This document shows, in pieces, positions 44,123 through 53,546 of a stretch of 64,000 nucleotides of DNA. This DNA comes from Leptospira abararensis. GTDB lineage: Bacteria; Spirochaetota; Leptospiria; Leptospirales; Leptospiraceae. Positions within the stretch are counted from its first letter, which is position 1; every line of letters starts with the position of its first letter. The translations under genes and the position numbers were made by a program. The DNA lies in NCBI RefSeq assembly GCF_016918735.1, contig NZ_JAFFPR010000009.1, positions 1 to 64,000 on the forward strand. Reading direction: 5' to 3'. The notes beneath the pieces are model-generated. The model did no database searches. It worked only from the letters and a program-made list of their open reading frames with translations, and was not told where the DNA came from.

Positions 44123-45112
44123 TTAAGAAAAGAATCTCTTCTCCACTTCATCTGGAAGTTTTTGTCCTGTGAGTTTGGCTCTTTGGACAAGTTCCCAGAA
44201 ATAACGGTAAGTTGCACGGTCATGTAAGTCGCCGTCATGTTGGATCGGTCCCCATTCTGCGTCTTGTGCTTTGATGAGAATGTCACAAGCAGTTTGTGTT
44301 TCCGCAAAGTTCGGAGCCATTGCATCCAATATGGATTGGATTTGTGCAGGATAGATCGACCACATACGTAAGAAACCAAATTCATCATGGGCACGTTTTG
44401 CATCAGCATAGGTTTGGTAGATATTTTTAAGGTCGAGTGTTACGTTATGAGCTGGAATCACACCATTCATAAGAGCGGCGGCGACTAGGTTTGCTTTACC
44501 ACGACGAAGAAGTTCGTGATCAAATTGACCAGGAGATTTCATACAAGATGCCGGAATCGCACCATGGTGGCCGGAGATAAAATCCATAAGTCCGAAATCC
44601 AAAACTTGCAACCAAGGTAATGCCGCAATTTCGAATACATCATTTAAGGCACCGTGAGTTTCAATTAAAACGTGGATGGGAATTTCTCTTTTGATTCCTG
44701 CTTTTTTGCAAGCATCTTGGATGTAAGTGATTTGTTCTTTCACCTGACTTGCTTTAGTCGGCTTTGGAATTGTGATGTAGGCGAGTACATTTCCAGCTCC
44801 AGGAACAAGGATGTCTACGTCACCGCGCCAATGTTCGTTGGTATAATCATGAATCCGAACACCGCTCATTTTGTGTTTGTTCAGTTCAGAGTTTTGAATG
44901 CGAACAATCATCTCTGCGTGTTCTTTTTCCTTTCCTGTTTGGGCACCGTCTTCGCAGTCCATCGTGATATCAAAAAGTCCACCGAGTTTATTTTGTAACT
45001 CGAGAGCTTTTGTGATGAGTTTTTCAGATCCAGCGAAGTGTTCACAAGCAGGGATGATAGGGAAAGGTTTTTCTCCTGCAAAGAGAGCTGATTGCGGGTG
45101 AGTCAGTGCCAT
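44123..45112 (-). CDS. HpcH/HpaI aldolase / CitE / malyl-CoA lyase-like protein
   Basis: The 329-residue TIM barrel belongs to the HpcH/HpaI-CitE superfamily. MDCEDGAQTGKEKEHAEMIV (near 50-69) carries an acidic metal site, GVRIHDYTN a substrate-binding Arg, and LIETHGALNDVFEIAAL (near 148) the second Mg-binding Glu. YPAQIQSILDAMAPN near the end is a typical phosphopantetheine-side loop. Members cleave or form malyl-CoA, citramalyl-CoA or citryl-CoA. No citrate-lyase alpha or gamma genes are adjacent, so malyl/methylmalyl-CoA lyase-type activity is more likely than citrate lyase. Gene order gives no pathway. Confidence 0.75.
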   Translation of the reverse strand: MALTHPQSALFAGEKPFPIIPACEHFAGSEKLITKALELQNKLGGLFDITMDCEDGAQTGKEKEHAEMIVRIQNSELNKHKMSGVRIHDYTNEHWRGDVDILVPGAGNVLAYITIPKPTKASQVKEQITYIQDACKKAGIKREIPIHVLIETHGALNDVFEIAALPWLQVLDFGLMDFISGHHGAIPASCMKSPGQFDHELLRRGKANLVAAALMNGVIPAHNVTLDLKNIYQTYADAKRAHDEFGFLRMWSIYPAQIQSILDAMAPNFAETQTACDILIKAQDAEWGPIQHDGDLHDRATYRYFWELVQRAKLTGQKLPDEVEKRFFS

Positions 45113-45195
45113 TTAATATACCTTTTTCGGATTTTTTTACCAAGTTTTGTGAATTTTGCCTATCGTCCAGGAAATAATAGCAAAATCCGAGGTGG

Positions 45196-45816
45196 GTGAA
45201 GTTCACACGAAACACAGTTACTTTTCAACTTCCCTTGCGAGTTCCCAAGAGTTTCCTTTTCTGGGGCGAACCCTCTCGTTCCTCGGGGCCGGGCCAATCC
45301 GGGCTACGCCTTCGGCTCCGGTCGAAAATTCGACTTCCCCTTCTTGTCCCTTTCGCGATACTGACTATCGATTTGGATCCGAACGATATTTACACACCTG
45401 CCGGTGGTCCGCCTCCCCAAAACCCGAATGTAAAATTTCTCTATGAAAAATGGGGGGAAGTTGCCATCCGAAAACTCGTCTCCGATTTTTATGACCTTGT
45501 TGCCACCTCCGAAATTCAGTGGATGTTTAAAGGTGACTGGAACCTTGCGAAAGAGAAACAAGCTGATTTTATGATACAAGTATTAGGTGGTCCCAGTTAT
45601 TACATAGAAAAATGGGGTCCGGCGCGAATGCGGATGCGCCATTTTGTTTTTCCTATTTCCGAAAAAGAAAGGGCTGTTTGGTTCCGCTGTTACGATGAAG
45701 CATTACAGGCGTTTGATTTTGAACACGATGATAAAATCGATTTTTTATACTTTTTAGACGGCTTTAGTGGGTGGATGGTCAATCGTAAAGACTCTACTGA
45801 TAATTCATCACAGTAA
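45196..45816 (+). CDS. Truncated haemoglobin (group II-like), 5' end uncertain
   Basis: The globin begins near residue 81 of this frame. FLYEKWGEVAIRKLVSDFYD has the B10 Tyr, then VLGGPSYYIEKWGPARMRMR, with the proximal His just after in RHFVFPI, and AVWFRCYDEAL with the G8 Trp. These fit 2-on-2 truncated globins, which bind O2 or NO and take part in NO detoxification or redox sensing. The first ~55 residues come from GC-rich palindromic DNA and do not look like globin. GTG at 45196 has GAGG upstream. TTG at 45373 gives a shorter, more natural protein (147 aa) but has no ribosome binding site. The start is unresolved. Confidence 0.7.
   Translation: MKFTRNTVTFQLPLRVPKSFLFWGEPSRSSGPGQSGLRLRLRSKIRLPLLVPFAILTIDLDPNDIYTPAGGPPPQNPNVKFLYEKWGEVAIRKLVSDFYDLVATSEIQWMFKGDWNLAKEKQADFMIQVLGGPSYYIEKWGPARMRMRHFVFPISEKERAVWFRCYDEALQAFDFEHDDKIDFLYFLDGFSGWMVNRKDSTDNSSQ
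45261..45358. repeat. GC-rich palindromic element in front of the globin
   Basis: This stretch is far richer in G+C than its surroundings. It holds short inverted repeats, such as GTCGAA-AA-TTCGAC and CCGG...CCGG. All three forward frames stay open through much of it. It resembles a dispersed intergenic or intragenic repeat that has supplied or replaced the 5' end of the globin frame. Only one copy was noticed in this window. Confidence 0.4.
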
Positions 45817-46011
45817 TTGATACACTAGATTGATCGGGAAGTTAGTAGGCGATTCAGTTCAGAAATCTTGAATACAAAGATGAATCTTAAGCGAAATTGA
45901 CTGCCCTTGGCCGGAAGATTCTAAAATCAGAAGAAAAAATGCAAATCAATTTGTATGGCAAAGTCAAAATAGAATTTTGTCTGTTTGAGTATTTGGCTAG
46001 AAAACAGGTGT

Positions 46012-46944
46012 TTAGCTATGGTTTTCTAGAAGTTTGAGTATCACTGCTTTTTGTGCATCCAGGCGGTTTTCTGCTTGGGTGAAAATAATAGAACGATCAC
46101 TTTCCACCATTTCCCTTGTGATTTCATAACCAGCATGGATTGGCATATCATGCATTACTTTTGCTTTTGTATTTTTCAATAGATCTGCATTTACCTGATA
46201 GGGCATCATCAATTCGATTCTTTCTTCTTTTTCCTTTTGAAACTTTGGATCATTGAAATATTCCATATCCACCCAAGTATCAGTATAAACATAATCAGAA
46301 TCAGAAACAGCTTTTTTGACATCGGTTTCCCAAGAGATGGTTCCTTTTTTCTTAGCTCTTTCTATGGATTGTTTCACGATTGAGTCTTCAGATGCAATAG
46401 GTGTTACTAGAGTTAAGTGAATACCAAGGGCTGCCGTAATTTCAATTAAAGAGTTTGCAACATTATTATGGACACCAATATAACATATACTTTTCTTTTG
46501 CCAATCCTTAGGCGAGTCCATAACGATTGTTAGTATGTCTGCAAGCGACTGGCATGGATGAAATAAATTACAACAACCATTGATCACCGGCACAGTTGAG
46601 CCGGATTTTAATACCAATAGATCTTCGTGTTTTTTTAGTCTCGCCATAATGATGGCTACGTTACTGGAAAGGTATTTCCCTTCAAAATCAATATCAGATA
46701 GGAGAAAGTTGGAGGCCATCCAATCGAGGAAAATCGCATGCCCACCAAGTTCGGTCATACCCGCCTCGAAAGATACCCTGGTTCTCGTAGATGTTTTTTG
46801 AAATAACATCGCAAGAGATCTGCCGGCCATATGTCCGGAAAAATAAACGCGATTTTTCTTTACATAGACAGCAAACTCAAGGAGTTCCCGGATTTCTCCA
46901 TCGCTCCAATCTTGCCAAGAGATCAGGTGTTTGACTTGGGACAT
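46012..46944 (-). CDS. ArgF-like transcarbamylase with non-canonical substrate motifs
   Basis: The 310-residue protein has the carbamoyl-phosphate site FQKTSTRTRVSFEAG (near 48-62) and HPCQSLADI (near 128), as in ornithine carbamoyltransferases. The motifs that hold ornithine differ. The DxWxSMG loop reads DTWVDMEYF (near 223), and HCLP reads HDMPIH, so the usual Cys is Asp. The fold and carbamoyl transfer are probably kept; the second substrate may not be ornithine. If it is the only ArgF of the genome it must serve arginine synthesis, which the window cannot show. The gene is monocistronic. The symbol is left blank for that reason. Confidence 0.75.
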   Translation of the reverse strand: MSQVKHLISWQDWSDGEIRELLEFAVYVKKNRVYFSGHMAGRSLAMLFQKTSTRTRVSFEAGMTELGGHAIFLDWMASNFLLSDIDFEGKYLSSNVAIIMARLKKHEDLLVLKSGSTVPVINGCCNLFHPCQSLADILTIVMDSPKDWQKKSICYIGVHNNVANSLIEITAALGIHLTLVTPIASEDSIVKQSIERAKKKGTISWETDVKKAVSDSDYVYTDTWVDMEYFNDPKFQKEKEERIELMMPYQVNADLLKNTKAKVMHDMPIHAGYEITREMVESDRSIIFTQAENRLDAQKAVILKLLENHS

Positions 46945-47031
46945 AGCTTCCCCAATAATATCGGATCAAATCGGAAGCAAATCGAGAGATTCTGGTGAGA
47001 ATCTAGCCTTGAATCCTGATTTTTTTGCTTT

Positions 47032-47385
47032 TTAAGCTGCGGATTCCGCCATCGACCTAGCAATGATAAAATTGGGAAGGATCAGCTCTTCTGAAAATTT
47101 AATCCCGAATAGGATGCCTTGTTCCGTTTCTTTCATCCAAGCAATTTTTCCCTTAAAGGAAATTCGTGATCTCGTTAAGTCACTTTCAATGATCCCTGTA
47201 ATCAGATCTCGGTCTTTCAGCAAGATATCCTTGTCCAAACTTCCGCTAACTCCGAGCTCTGAAATATTTCCAATCTTCGCAAGAAGGAATTCTGGTTTGT
47301 CATTGATTGAAAAAAGTTTTAAGACCAAATCATCCCAATCCAAAGATTCAATTCGATCGGTTCTTCTTGTATTCAACATATACAA
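47032..47385 (-). CDS. PilZ-domain protein
   Basis: The 117-residue protein is a single PilZ domain. RRTDR (residues 7-11) gives the RxxxR c-di-GMP motif, and NISELGVSG (near 41) gives the D/NxSxxG motif. WMKETEQGILFGIKF ends the beta barrel. It should bind c-di-GMP and act on motility, adhesion or secretion partners. Start MYMLN or the second Met are both possible. It stands alone. Confidence 0.8.
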   Translation of the reverse strand: MYMLNTRRTDRIESLDWDDLVLKLFSINDKPEFLLAKIGNISELGVSGSLDKDILLKDRDLITGIIESDLTRSRISFKGKIAWMKETEQGILFGIKFSEELILPNFIIARSMAESAA

Positions 47386-47652
47386 CTCCTAAAGGTCTAC
47401 AGGAACTATAAGCATAAATCGTGCCAAGAGCGAAAGGGGACTGGTTTTTCCTCTTTGTCACTGCCATAAAATGCGGAAGACATCCATTTGCCCTAAATTG
47501 CTGATTCTGAAGCCCAAAGAGGAGTTGGAAATGAATTAGGACCGTACAAATTGTATCGAACTGATACAATTGAAATGATTCTAAGTTTAGACTGGATTTA
47601 TATTATTTCTAACTTGCCGATTCCGAGTAAATTTTAGGACTATTCCAAATAT

Positions 47653-48639
47653 ATGCTCAAACAAATATTTACACCTTTTCTACTTTCCTTTCTACTCGTA
47701 TCGCTCGCAAATTGTGGGCCTTCTCCCGAAACCAAGGATTTGCAAGTAAAAGCCAAACAAATCATTGGTGCCATACCTGCAAAAATGCCTGGTTCCGAAA
47801 ATGATACAGAGGCACTTATTTCCCTTGGGAAAAAACTCTACTTTGAGAAAAAACTTTCCCTTAATGAAACTCAATCTTGTAACTCCTGCCACAATGTGGA
47901 AGGAAAAGGCGCCGGAGTGGACAACCTTTCAACTTCACCAGGTGCTTTCGGTAAAAATGGAGATAGGAATTCTCCTACAGTTCTCAACGCAGGATTTCAT
48001 TTTGTTCAATTTTGGGACGGTCGTGCCGCAGATTTGAAAGCACAAGCAAAAGGTCCGATTCTCAATCCAGTGGAAATGGCCATGCCTTCTGAAAAGGAAG
48101 TATTAAAAAGAATCAATGAAGACGCGGATTATCCAGCTTTATTTGCAAAAGCATACCCAAATGAAAAAGTAGCGGTCACTTATGAGAATTTGGCGGGAGC
48201 CATTGCTGCATTTGAAAGAACTCTTATCACATCTTCAAGATTTGATGATTTTATCAATGGGGACCACAAAGCGATTTCAAAAGAAGAACAAGAAGGTTTC
48301 AAAAGTTTCCTTGCTGCAGGATGTACCTCTTGTCATTCAGGAAATTTACTTGGTGGGAATTCTTACAGAAAGATTGGTCAGGTAAATGAATATAAAACTG
48401 CAGATTTAGGTTTATATAATGTAACTAAAAAGTCTGAAGATAAGTTTTTCTTTAAGGTTCCTGCGCTTAGAAACATTGCTTTGACCGGGCCATACTTTCA
48501 CGATGGACAAGTCAAAACTTTGGATGAGGCAGTTCAAAAGATGGCTTATCACCAATTGGGTATGAATTTGTCTGAGGAAGAAACAAAGAAAATTGTGACT
48601 TTCCTTGGCACTTTATCTGATAAAACTCGCACGAATTAA
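47653..48639 (+). CDS. Di-haem cytochrome c peroxidase (MauG/CcpA family)
   Basis: The 328-residue protein has a lipoprotein-type signal (LLVSLANC, Cys near 22) and two haem-binding sites: CNSCH near residue 76 and CTSCH near 223. FQFWDGRAADLKAQAKGPI, NPVEMAMPSEKEV (likely Met ligand region) and GPYFHDGQVKTLDEAV are typical of bacterial di-haem peroxidases. It reduces H2O2 to water using electrons from cytochromes in the periplasm. TTAGACT, one full arm of the palindrome found before the Fur/PerR gene, occurs at 47587-47593; the other arm is poor. PerR control is thus only a suggestion. Confidence 0.88.
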   Translation: MLKQIFTPFLLSFLLVSLANCGPSPETKDLQVKAKQIIGAIPAKMPGSENDTEALISLGKKLYFEKKLSLNETQSCNSCHNVEGKGAGVDNLSTSPGAFGKNGDRNSPTVLNAGFHFVQFWDGRAADLKAQAKGPILNPVEMAMPSEKEVLKRINEDADYPALFAKAYPNEKVAVTYENLAGAIAAFERTLITSSRFDDFINGDHKAISKEEQEGFKSFLAAGCTSCHSGNLLGGNSYRKIGQVNEYKTADLGLYNVTKKSEDKFFFKVPALRNIALTGPYFHDGQVKTLDEAVQKMAYHQLGMNLSEEETKKIVTFLGTLSDKTRTN

Positions 48640-48661
48640 TTCTTTACATTGATTTAGAATT

Positions 48662-48699
48662 TCCTTGGATTCCTGAAACAAATTCTAGTGATCCAAGGA
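48662..48699. repeat. Inverted repeat between peroxidase and pyrE
   Basis: TCCTTGGAT (48662-48670) and ATCCAAGGA (48691-48699) are perfect 9-nt complements around 20 nt. It lies 22 nt after the peroxidase stop, without a T-run; a 3'-end structure is plausible. Confidence 0.35.
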
Positions 48700-48828
48700 G
48701 GTACTTCACGAATCACGCTGTCTCCGTTCCGCCAGTTGTCCTTCCATGGGAAACCTTGCGAGCGACTCAATTAATCTAACGAGAGAAAAATATACTTTCC
48801 GGACGAGAATTGGACGAATAATTGGACT

Positions 48829-49386
48829 ATGTCCCAATCTTTCCGTGACCAACTTTTCCTTTGGATGAAATCTTACGTCTATCGCTACTCAGAAGCTCCC
48901 TTCCGGTTGGCTAGTGGGCTGGAATCACACCACTATTTCAATTGTAAGGAAATCACCCTCCATCCTGAGAGGCTTGCTGTTCTCGCTGAATGTTTTGTGG
49001 AAGAGATCATTCCGAGACTGGGAATTGAATTTCAGGCAGTCGGCGGACTGACTCTGGGAGCAGACCCACTTGCTTATTCCATCGCCTTGTCCTATCAGAG
49101 AAAAGGAAAACTCATTTACCCACTCGTTGTGAGAAAAGAAGCCAAAGGTCATGGAACGGGGCAACAAATTGAGGGTTTTTGGAAGGAAATCAAGTCTTGT
49201 TTGGTTGTCGATGATGTAATTACTACAGGTGGCTCGACTTTAAAAGCAGTCCAAGTTTTGAGAGAAGCTGGTATTTCTGTTACAAAGGGGATCTGTATTT
49301 TGAATCGAGAAGAGGGTGGAGCAGAAAACTTAGAAAAGTCCGGCATTCAAATGGAATCGATCTTTCGTAAAAGTGAGTTTTTTTAA
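48829..49386 (+). CDS. pyrE: Orotate phosphoribosyltransferase
   Basis: The 185-residue protein has the PRPP-binding motif CLVVDDVITTGGSTLKAVQV (near 125-145) and the OPRT N-terminus FRLASGLESHHYFNCKEITL. VVRKEAKGHGTGQQIEG is the catalytic loop with Lys and His. It converts orotate and PRPP to OMP in pyrimidine synthesis. It shares the TAATG stop/start with the next gene, so they are cotranscribed. Confidence 0.9.
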   Translation: MSQSFRDQLFLWMKSYVYRYSEAPFRLASGLESHHYFNCKEITLHPERLAVLAECFVEEIIPRLGIEFQAVGGLTLGADPLAYSIALSYQRKGKLIYPLVVRKEAKGHGTGQQIEGFWKEIKSCLVVDDVITTGGSTLKAVQVLREAGISVTKGICILNREEGGAENLEKSGIQMESIFRKSEFF

Positions 49387-50138
49387 TGAGTATACAAAAA
49401 ACATTTCTGTATGATGTAAGTTTATTTAGAAATAAGTTATTAAAAAGAACCTGGGCAGTAATCTCCCTGTTTGTTGTTTTTGTTGCGTATAACAGCCTAC
49501 AGGTGCCTCCTGCAGGTAGGATACAATTTTTCACAATCTTTCTTCCTTTATTGGCATTATTCTTTTGGTTTTTAAGGAAAAATTTTTTAAAACAAATCGA
49601 AATTCTTTCTTCGGGAAAAATTGAAATTGATGGCGGATCCATCAAACAATTCGATTCAAATGGAAATTGTGCCACAATCCGAATTAAAGACCTAGAGCAG
49701 ATCACAACAGATAAGTTTCGTGGGTATGATCGTATTGTCTTGGAAACAAAAGAAAAAATTCACCCGATAGTGAATATTGGAAATCAGGAAGAGCTCGTGG
49801 CATTTCTCGAAAAAGAAACAGGGCTTAAACGAATCACTGACCTCACGGAAGATAGGATGTGGAATATCAAAACTCCCGTCTATTTTTTGCCAAGTATTTT
49901 GATTTTGATTGCTACTTATACGCCGGCGATTCGGGAAAAGTTTCCAATTCTTTCCAATGAATTTTTGGGTCTGTTTTTTAACGTAAATTTGATCATTTAT
50001 CTTTTGTATTTACCCGAAAAACAAAATCATACCATAAGCCAGTTTTCGTTGAAAAGAAGAATGATTTTTATCAGTTTAGTCGTGTTTTTCTTTCAGGTTT
50101 ATATCCAGTTGGATAAATCAGGTTGGCTTAAAAACTAA
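49386..50138 (+). CDS. Membrane protein of unknown function
   Basis: The 250-residue protein has four predicted helices in two pairs (28-45, 49-65; 172-188 and 195-212) plus a fifth at the C-terminus (225-243). A soluble middle domain (70-160; IEIDGGSIKQFDSNGNCATI, then LEQITTDKFRGYDRIVLETK) has the beta-rich look of a PH-like domain. No enzyme motif is visible. The start overlaps the pyrE stop by 1 nt (TAATG), so translational coupling is likely. Confidence 0.55.
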   Translation: MSIQKTFLYDVSLFRNKLLKRTWAVISLFVVFVAYNSLQVPPAGRIQFFTIFLPLLALFFWFLRKNFLKQIEILSSGKIEIDGGSIKQFDSNGNCATIRIKDLEQITTDKFRGYDRIVLETKEKIHPIVNIGNQEELVAFLEKETGLKRITDLTEDRMWNIKTPVYFLPSILILIATYTPAIREKFPILSNEFLGLFFNVNLIIYLLYLPEKQNHTISQFSLKRRMIFISLVVFFFQVYIQLDKSGWLKN

Positions 50139-50140
50139 AC

Positions 50141-51049
50141 TTAGTTTTCTTGTTTTGATCCCACACTTTGCCTGAGCATGTTTAGTTTAGCTTGGGCATA
50201 TCTTCTTAATTCTATCATTTCTGTTGAATATCTTTTTAACAAATTATCTTGTTCCATTCTGTTCTCCATTAATTGGAGAGTATCACGAACATACTTAATA
50301 TCTTTTTCGTCTTTTAGTTTACCGGATTGTATCAATTTTTTTACAACATCAAATTCGTATTTTCTAAAGTGAACACGTAACAAGAACTCTGTAGAAAAAT
50401 TTTCTTTCGCCTTGACCCAGTTTTGATCAATTTTTTCTTTTGGGCCTTGTTCTTTTAGTTGGTCTACGGCTCGTTTCGTTGGGTCTAATTCGCGAACGGA
50501 AGCTGCATTTGCTAATTCTTCAGCCGCATTAACTTCGTCTTTGAAAATTTCCTGGAGTCTGTTCCTTCGCCATTGGTCAGTATATTCATAACTTTGGGCT
50601 GTTAACATTCTCTGAAATTCTTCTAGCATCACCGAAACATTGATTGAACGGCCAAGAGGAGTATTGTTGAACTCTTTAATTTTTGGGAAAAGTTCTCTTG
50701 TGATTTGAAATGCAGATTTTCTTTTGTAATTACTTGCTTCGTAGAGTTTTTCGAGTGTGTCTTCTGAGTGTTTTTTGAGTTCGTTCAAAATGAACGGTTC
50801 TGCAAAAACATAAGCATCCTCTCCATAAACAAATAAATTTGTATCTGGAGCCACTACTGATACAATAAAAATATAATGACTATCTCTAAGAGCTGTAAGT
50901 AACTTTCGCAGATCTTCTTCTGTTCTAGATAATTGTGAGGACCATACTCGTAAATGTGTATCAGAAGTCGGAATTTTTTCTCTAGATTCGAGGTTCTCTT
51001 TTCGAATCATCTCTGCAAGTTCCAAACAAACCTTGATACTGCCAGCCAT
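50141..51049 (-). CDS. Helical protein of unknown function downstream of an ABC exporter
   Basis: The 302-residue protein is mostly charged, helical and lacks a signal peptide or membrane helix. The N-terminal half (RTEEDLRKLLTALRDSHYIF, then VSVVAPDTNLFVYGEDAYVF) resembles a winged-helix/alpha-beta domain. The C-terminal half (about 200-300) is a long helical coiled-coil candidate (YVRDTLQLMENRMEQDNLLK). It follows the permease gene by 37 nt on the same strand and is probably in its operon. Function unknown. Confidence 0.5.
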   Translation of the reverse strand: MAGSIKVCLELAEMIRKENLESREKIPTSDTHLRVWSSQLSRTEEDLRKLLTALRDSHYIFIVSVVAPDTNLFVYGEDAYVFAEPFILNELKKHSEDTLEKLYEASNYKRKSAFQITRELFPKIKEFNNTPLGRSINVSVMLEEFQRMLTAQSYEYTDQWRRNRLQEIFKDEVNAAEELANAASVRELDPTKRAVDQLKEQGPKEKIDQNWVKAKENFSTEFLLRVHFRKYEFDVVKKLIQSGKLKDEKDIKYVRDTLQLMENRMEQDNLLKRYSTEMIELRRYAQAKLNMLRQSVGSKQEN

Positions 51050-51086
51050 GAATAGAAGTTATCGGTAGTGCTTTTTCGGTAAAGAA

Positions 51087-53546
51087 TTATTCATATTTCA
51101 ATTCTTTCGAAATTGTCATCTGTTTTAGAAAATAGAAAGGTACTAGACAAATGGCCAATGTGACCAAGGGGATCATTATCGGTAGTTTTACTACAAATGA
51201 GTGTGGGTATTGGAAATCCAGTATCCACCCGAAGGCATTTCGATTGATTCCAAAAATAACTATTGGTGATAGTATTAGGCTGTTCAGGATCCCAGAAAAA
51301 ATACCAAAAGAAACAAGAAACAATGCTTGGTAATAAATCATTTGAAAAAGTTGGTATGAATCCATACCGATTGCTTTTAATCCAGCTAACAGTTGTGATT
51401 TTTCCCTTACAAAGTAGACTAGGGAGGTTGTAAGTGCGAGAATCGAAATGATTAGCGCTGAAATCTTTAAAGTATCTAAAATAGAAAATACTTTGTTCAT
51501 TCCTTCTAAATATAGGTTTTTTAATTCCACTTGGTCTATAAATTTTAAATCAAATTCGTTGGCAATGGTTTGAAGCAAGGCTGTCGTTTCTTTTTTTGAA
51601 AGTTTAGGGCTTTTTGTAATTCGAATTGAGTTTAGGAATTTAACTCTGAAATTTTTATGAAAGTAGGAGTAATCCATCATGATGGTTCCCCGTTCTGAAA
51701 AAAAATGGTCTTTTTCATCTTGGACTTTCATCGGAACTCGAGAATTCAATTCTGTATTTACGATGATCGTATCACCCTTACAAATCTGATCTAAAAAACA
51801 TAGGTTTTTGGAGACAATTAAATCATTTTTATTATAGATATTGGGGAAGTTTAATACATGTAAGGTGTAATATTTTCCGTTTACAATAAATTTGGAATCA
51901 ACATAAAAAGGTTCTATAGAAGAAAAGTTCGGATCCTCTGTCATAACCTCAAAAACTTTTACGGGAACTCCAGGTTCACCTGAGTTCAATTTTTTTTCGT
52001 TAATCAGGGAATAGTCAGATTTGTTTTCTTCACCCACCCACCGAACTAATGATTGTTCATAACTATCAGTTAAACTTGTGAGGGTGAGAACAAGAGAGGT
52101 TGATAACATGATAGTTGATGCAGTAAGTCCATGTTTCCAAGGTTCGGCTTCTATTTCTTTTAGTCCAATTTTGATACTCGGTAGGAATTTGAATTTTGAG
52201 AGGATTTTGTCTAAATGGTGAATTAAGTAAGGTAAACACAAAAAGTTTAATAACACAAATCCAAATATCACAAACCCAACACCCATCATTCCCGGAACCA
52301 CTTGTTTTGCAAAGCTAACTAGTCCAATGGACATTCCAAGAAGAACAAAGAGAATGGAAATACCTAAGGTTTTTCGATGAGAAAGTCCAAGAAAAAAATT
52401 GGGTTTTTGTTCATCTCGTTCGCGAATCAATTCAATAGGAAGGATCTGGAAAGTTTTATATGCATTATAAGCAGAGGCGAGTATAGATCCAATCACCGAA
52501 ATAAAAAATCCGAAAAGAAGGATGAAAGAAGGGATTCTGCGATAAGAATTGATTTGATTTGTGTCTGTAATCGTGTTAACGGTTGTTAAGAAGTTGGTGT
52601 TCGCAATAAAAATTCCAAAAAGGATTCCTAGAATGCCACCCAATGCTCCGATGACGATAGCTTGGGTTAAAAATAATATAAAATTATTAGTTTTACTGGA
52701 TCCGATGGATAATAAAATTCCGAATTCACGTTTTCTGGATAAATAGAGTCCAGTGAACATATTGGAAACCATAAAAAAAGAAATTAAAACAGAAACTAGA
52801 GAAACAATAGTTAGGTTTATTTTTAAAGAACCTAGGGCGATCCCTGCCCGCTCTAAAATTTGATCCTTTGATTCATAAGTCCAGTCTTCAGAATTAAGCT
52901 CTGGTATTCTTGAAATAGGAGTGTGATTCTCCTCTTGGACCAACCATATGGAAGTGATTCGGTCCTCCTGGTTACATAAGGTTTGAAGTCTTGTGATATC
53001 CATTACTAAAAAGATACCTTCTATGGGTAGAATTTCATAGTTGTCCTTCAGTAAGGGTATTTCTTTATCGCAGATAGATAGATTTAACTTATTTTCCTGG
53101 TTAGTTAGTTTATTGGCAAGGGCTTGGCTAATGAAGTATTTAGGTATTGTTGATTGCTTTTGTTTTGAGTGGCTTAGGGAAGAGGAAATTAAAATATCTT
53201 TTCCTATGATGGGGATACTCTGTATTTGATCTTTTGTTACGGTGAAGCTTCCTTTTACTTGTAATTCCGGTTCTATACGTAAATTCTCATAAACATTTGT
53301 CTCTACTTCCTTTAGAAAGTTTTCATTGGCTCCGTGATTTTGGTTGTTTGCTATATACCTTCCTATAAATTTTTCTGACGAGTATCCAACCATTTGATCG
53401 AGAACACTTTGTTCGGCCCGCCAAGCATTGATTTGGGTGCTTACAAATAAGGCAATTCCTAAGCTAATTCCGATGATGGATAATAGTGTTTTAGTAAGAT
53501 TATCTTTAAAATATCCGAATATAAAGGAATAATAAATAAATTTCAT
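51087..53546 (-). CDS. ABC transporter permease, FtsX/LolC-like, two-domain
   Basis: The 819-residue protein has an FtsX/MacB-type plan in duplicate. TM1 (about 15-35) is followed by a large periplasmic MacB_PCD-like domain (40-240) and TM2-4 (about 245-370). Two more helices (395-440) lead to a second periplasmic domain (480-690) and three C-terminal helices (695-810). MSKIT/ISKELKYE-type charged ends face the cytoplasm. It overlaps the ATPase stop by 4 nt (ATGA). Together they fit a lipoprotein- or efflux-type exporter (LolCDE/MacB/YtrF class); the cargo is unknown. Confidence 0.8.
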   Translation of the reverse strand: MKFIYYSFIFGYFKDNLTKTLLSIIGISLGIALFVSTQINAWRAEQSVLDQMVGYSSEKFIGRYIANNQNHGANENFLKEVETNVYENLRIEPELQVKGSFTVTKDQIQSIPIIGKDILISSSLSHSKQKQSTIPKYFISQALANKLTNQENKLNLSICDKEIPLLKDNYEILPIEGIFLVMDITRLQTLCNQEDRITSIWLVQEENHTPISRIPELNSEDWTYESKDQILERAGIALGSLKINLTIVSLVSVLISFFMVSNMFTGLYLSRKREFGILLSIGSSKTNNFILFLTQAIVIGALGGILGILFGIFIANTNFLTTVNTITDTNQINSYRRIPSFILLFGFFISVIGSILASAYNAYKTFQILPIELIRERDEQKPNFFLGLSHRKTLGISILFVLLGMSIGLVSFAKQVVPGMMGVGFVIFGFVLLNFLCLPYLIHHLDKILSKFKFLPSIKIGLKEIEAEPWKHGLTASTIMLSTSLVLTLTSLTDSYEQSLVRWVGEENKSDYSLINEKKLNSGEPGVPVKVFEVMTEDPNFSSIEPFYVDSKFIVNGKYYTLHVLNFPNIYNKNDLIVSKNLCFLDQICKGDTIIVNTELNSRVPMKVQDEKDHFFSERGTIMMDYSYFHKNFRVKFLNSIRITKSPKLSKKETTALLQTIANEFDLKFIDQVELKNLYLEGMNKVFSILDTLKISALIISILALTTSLVYFVREKSQLLAGLKAIGMDSYQLFQMIYYQALFLVSFGIFSGILNSLILSPIVIFGINRNAFGWILDFQYPHSFVVKLPIMIPLVTLAICLVPFYFLKQMTISKELKYE

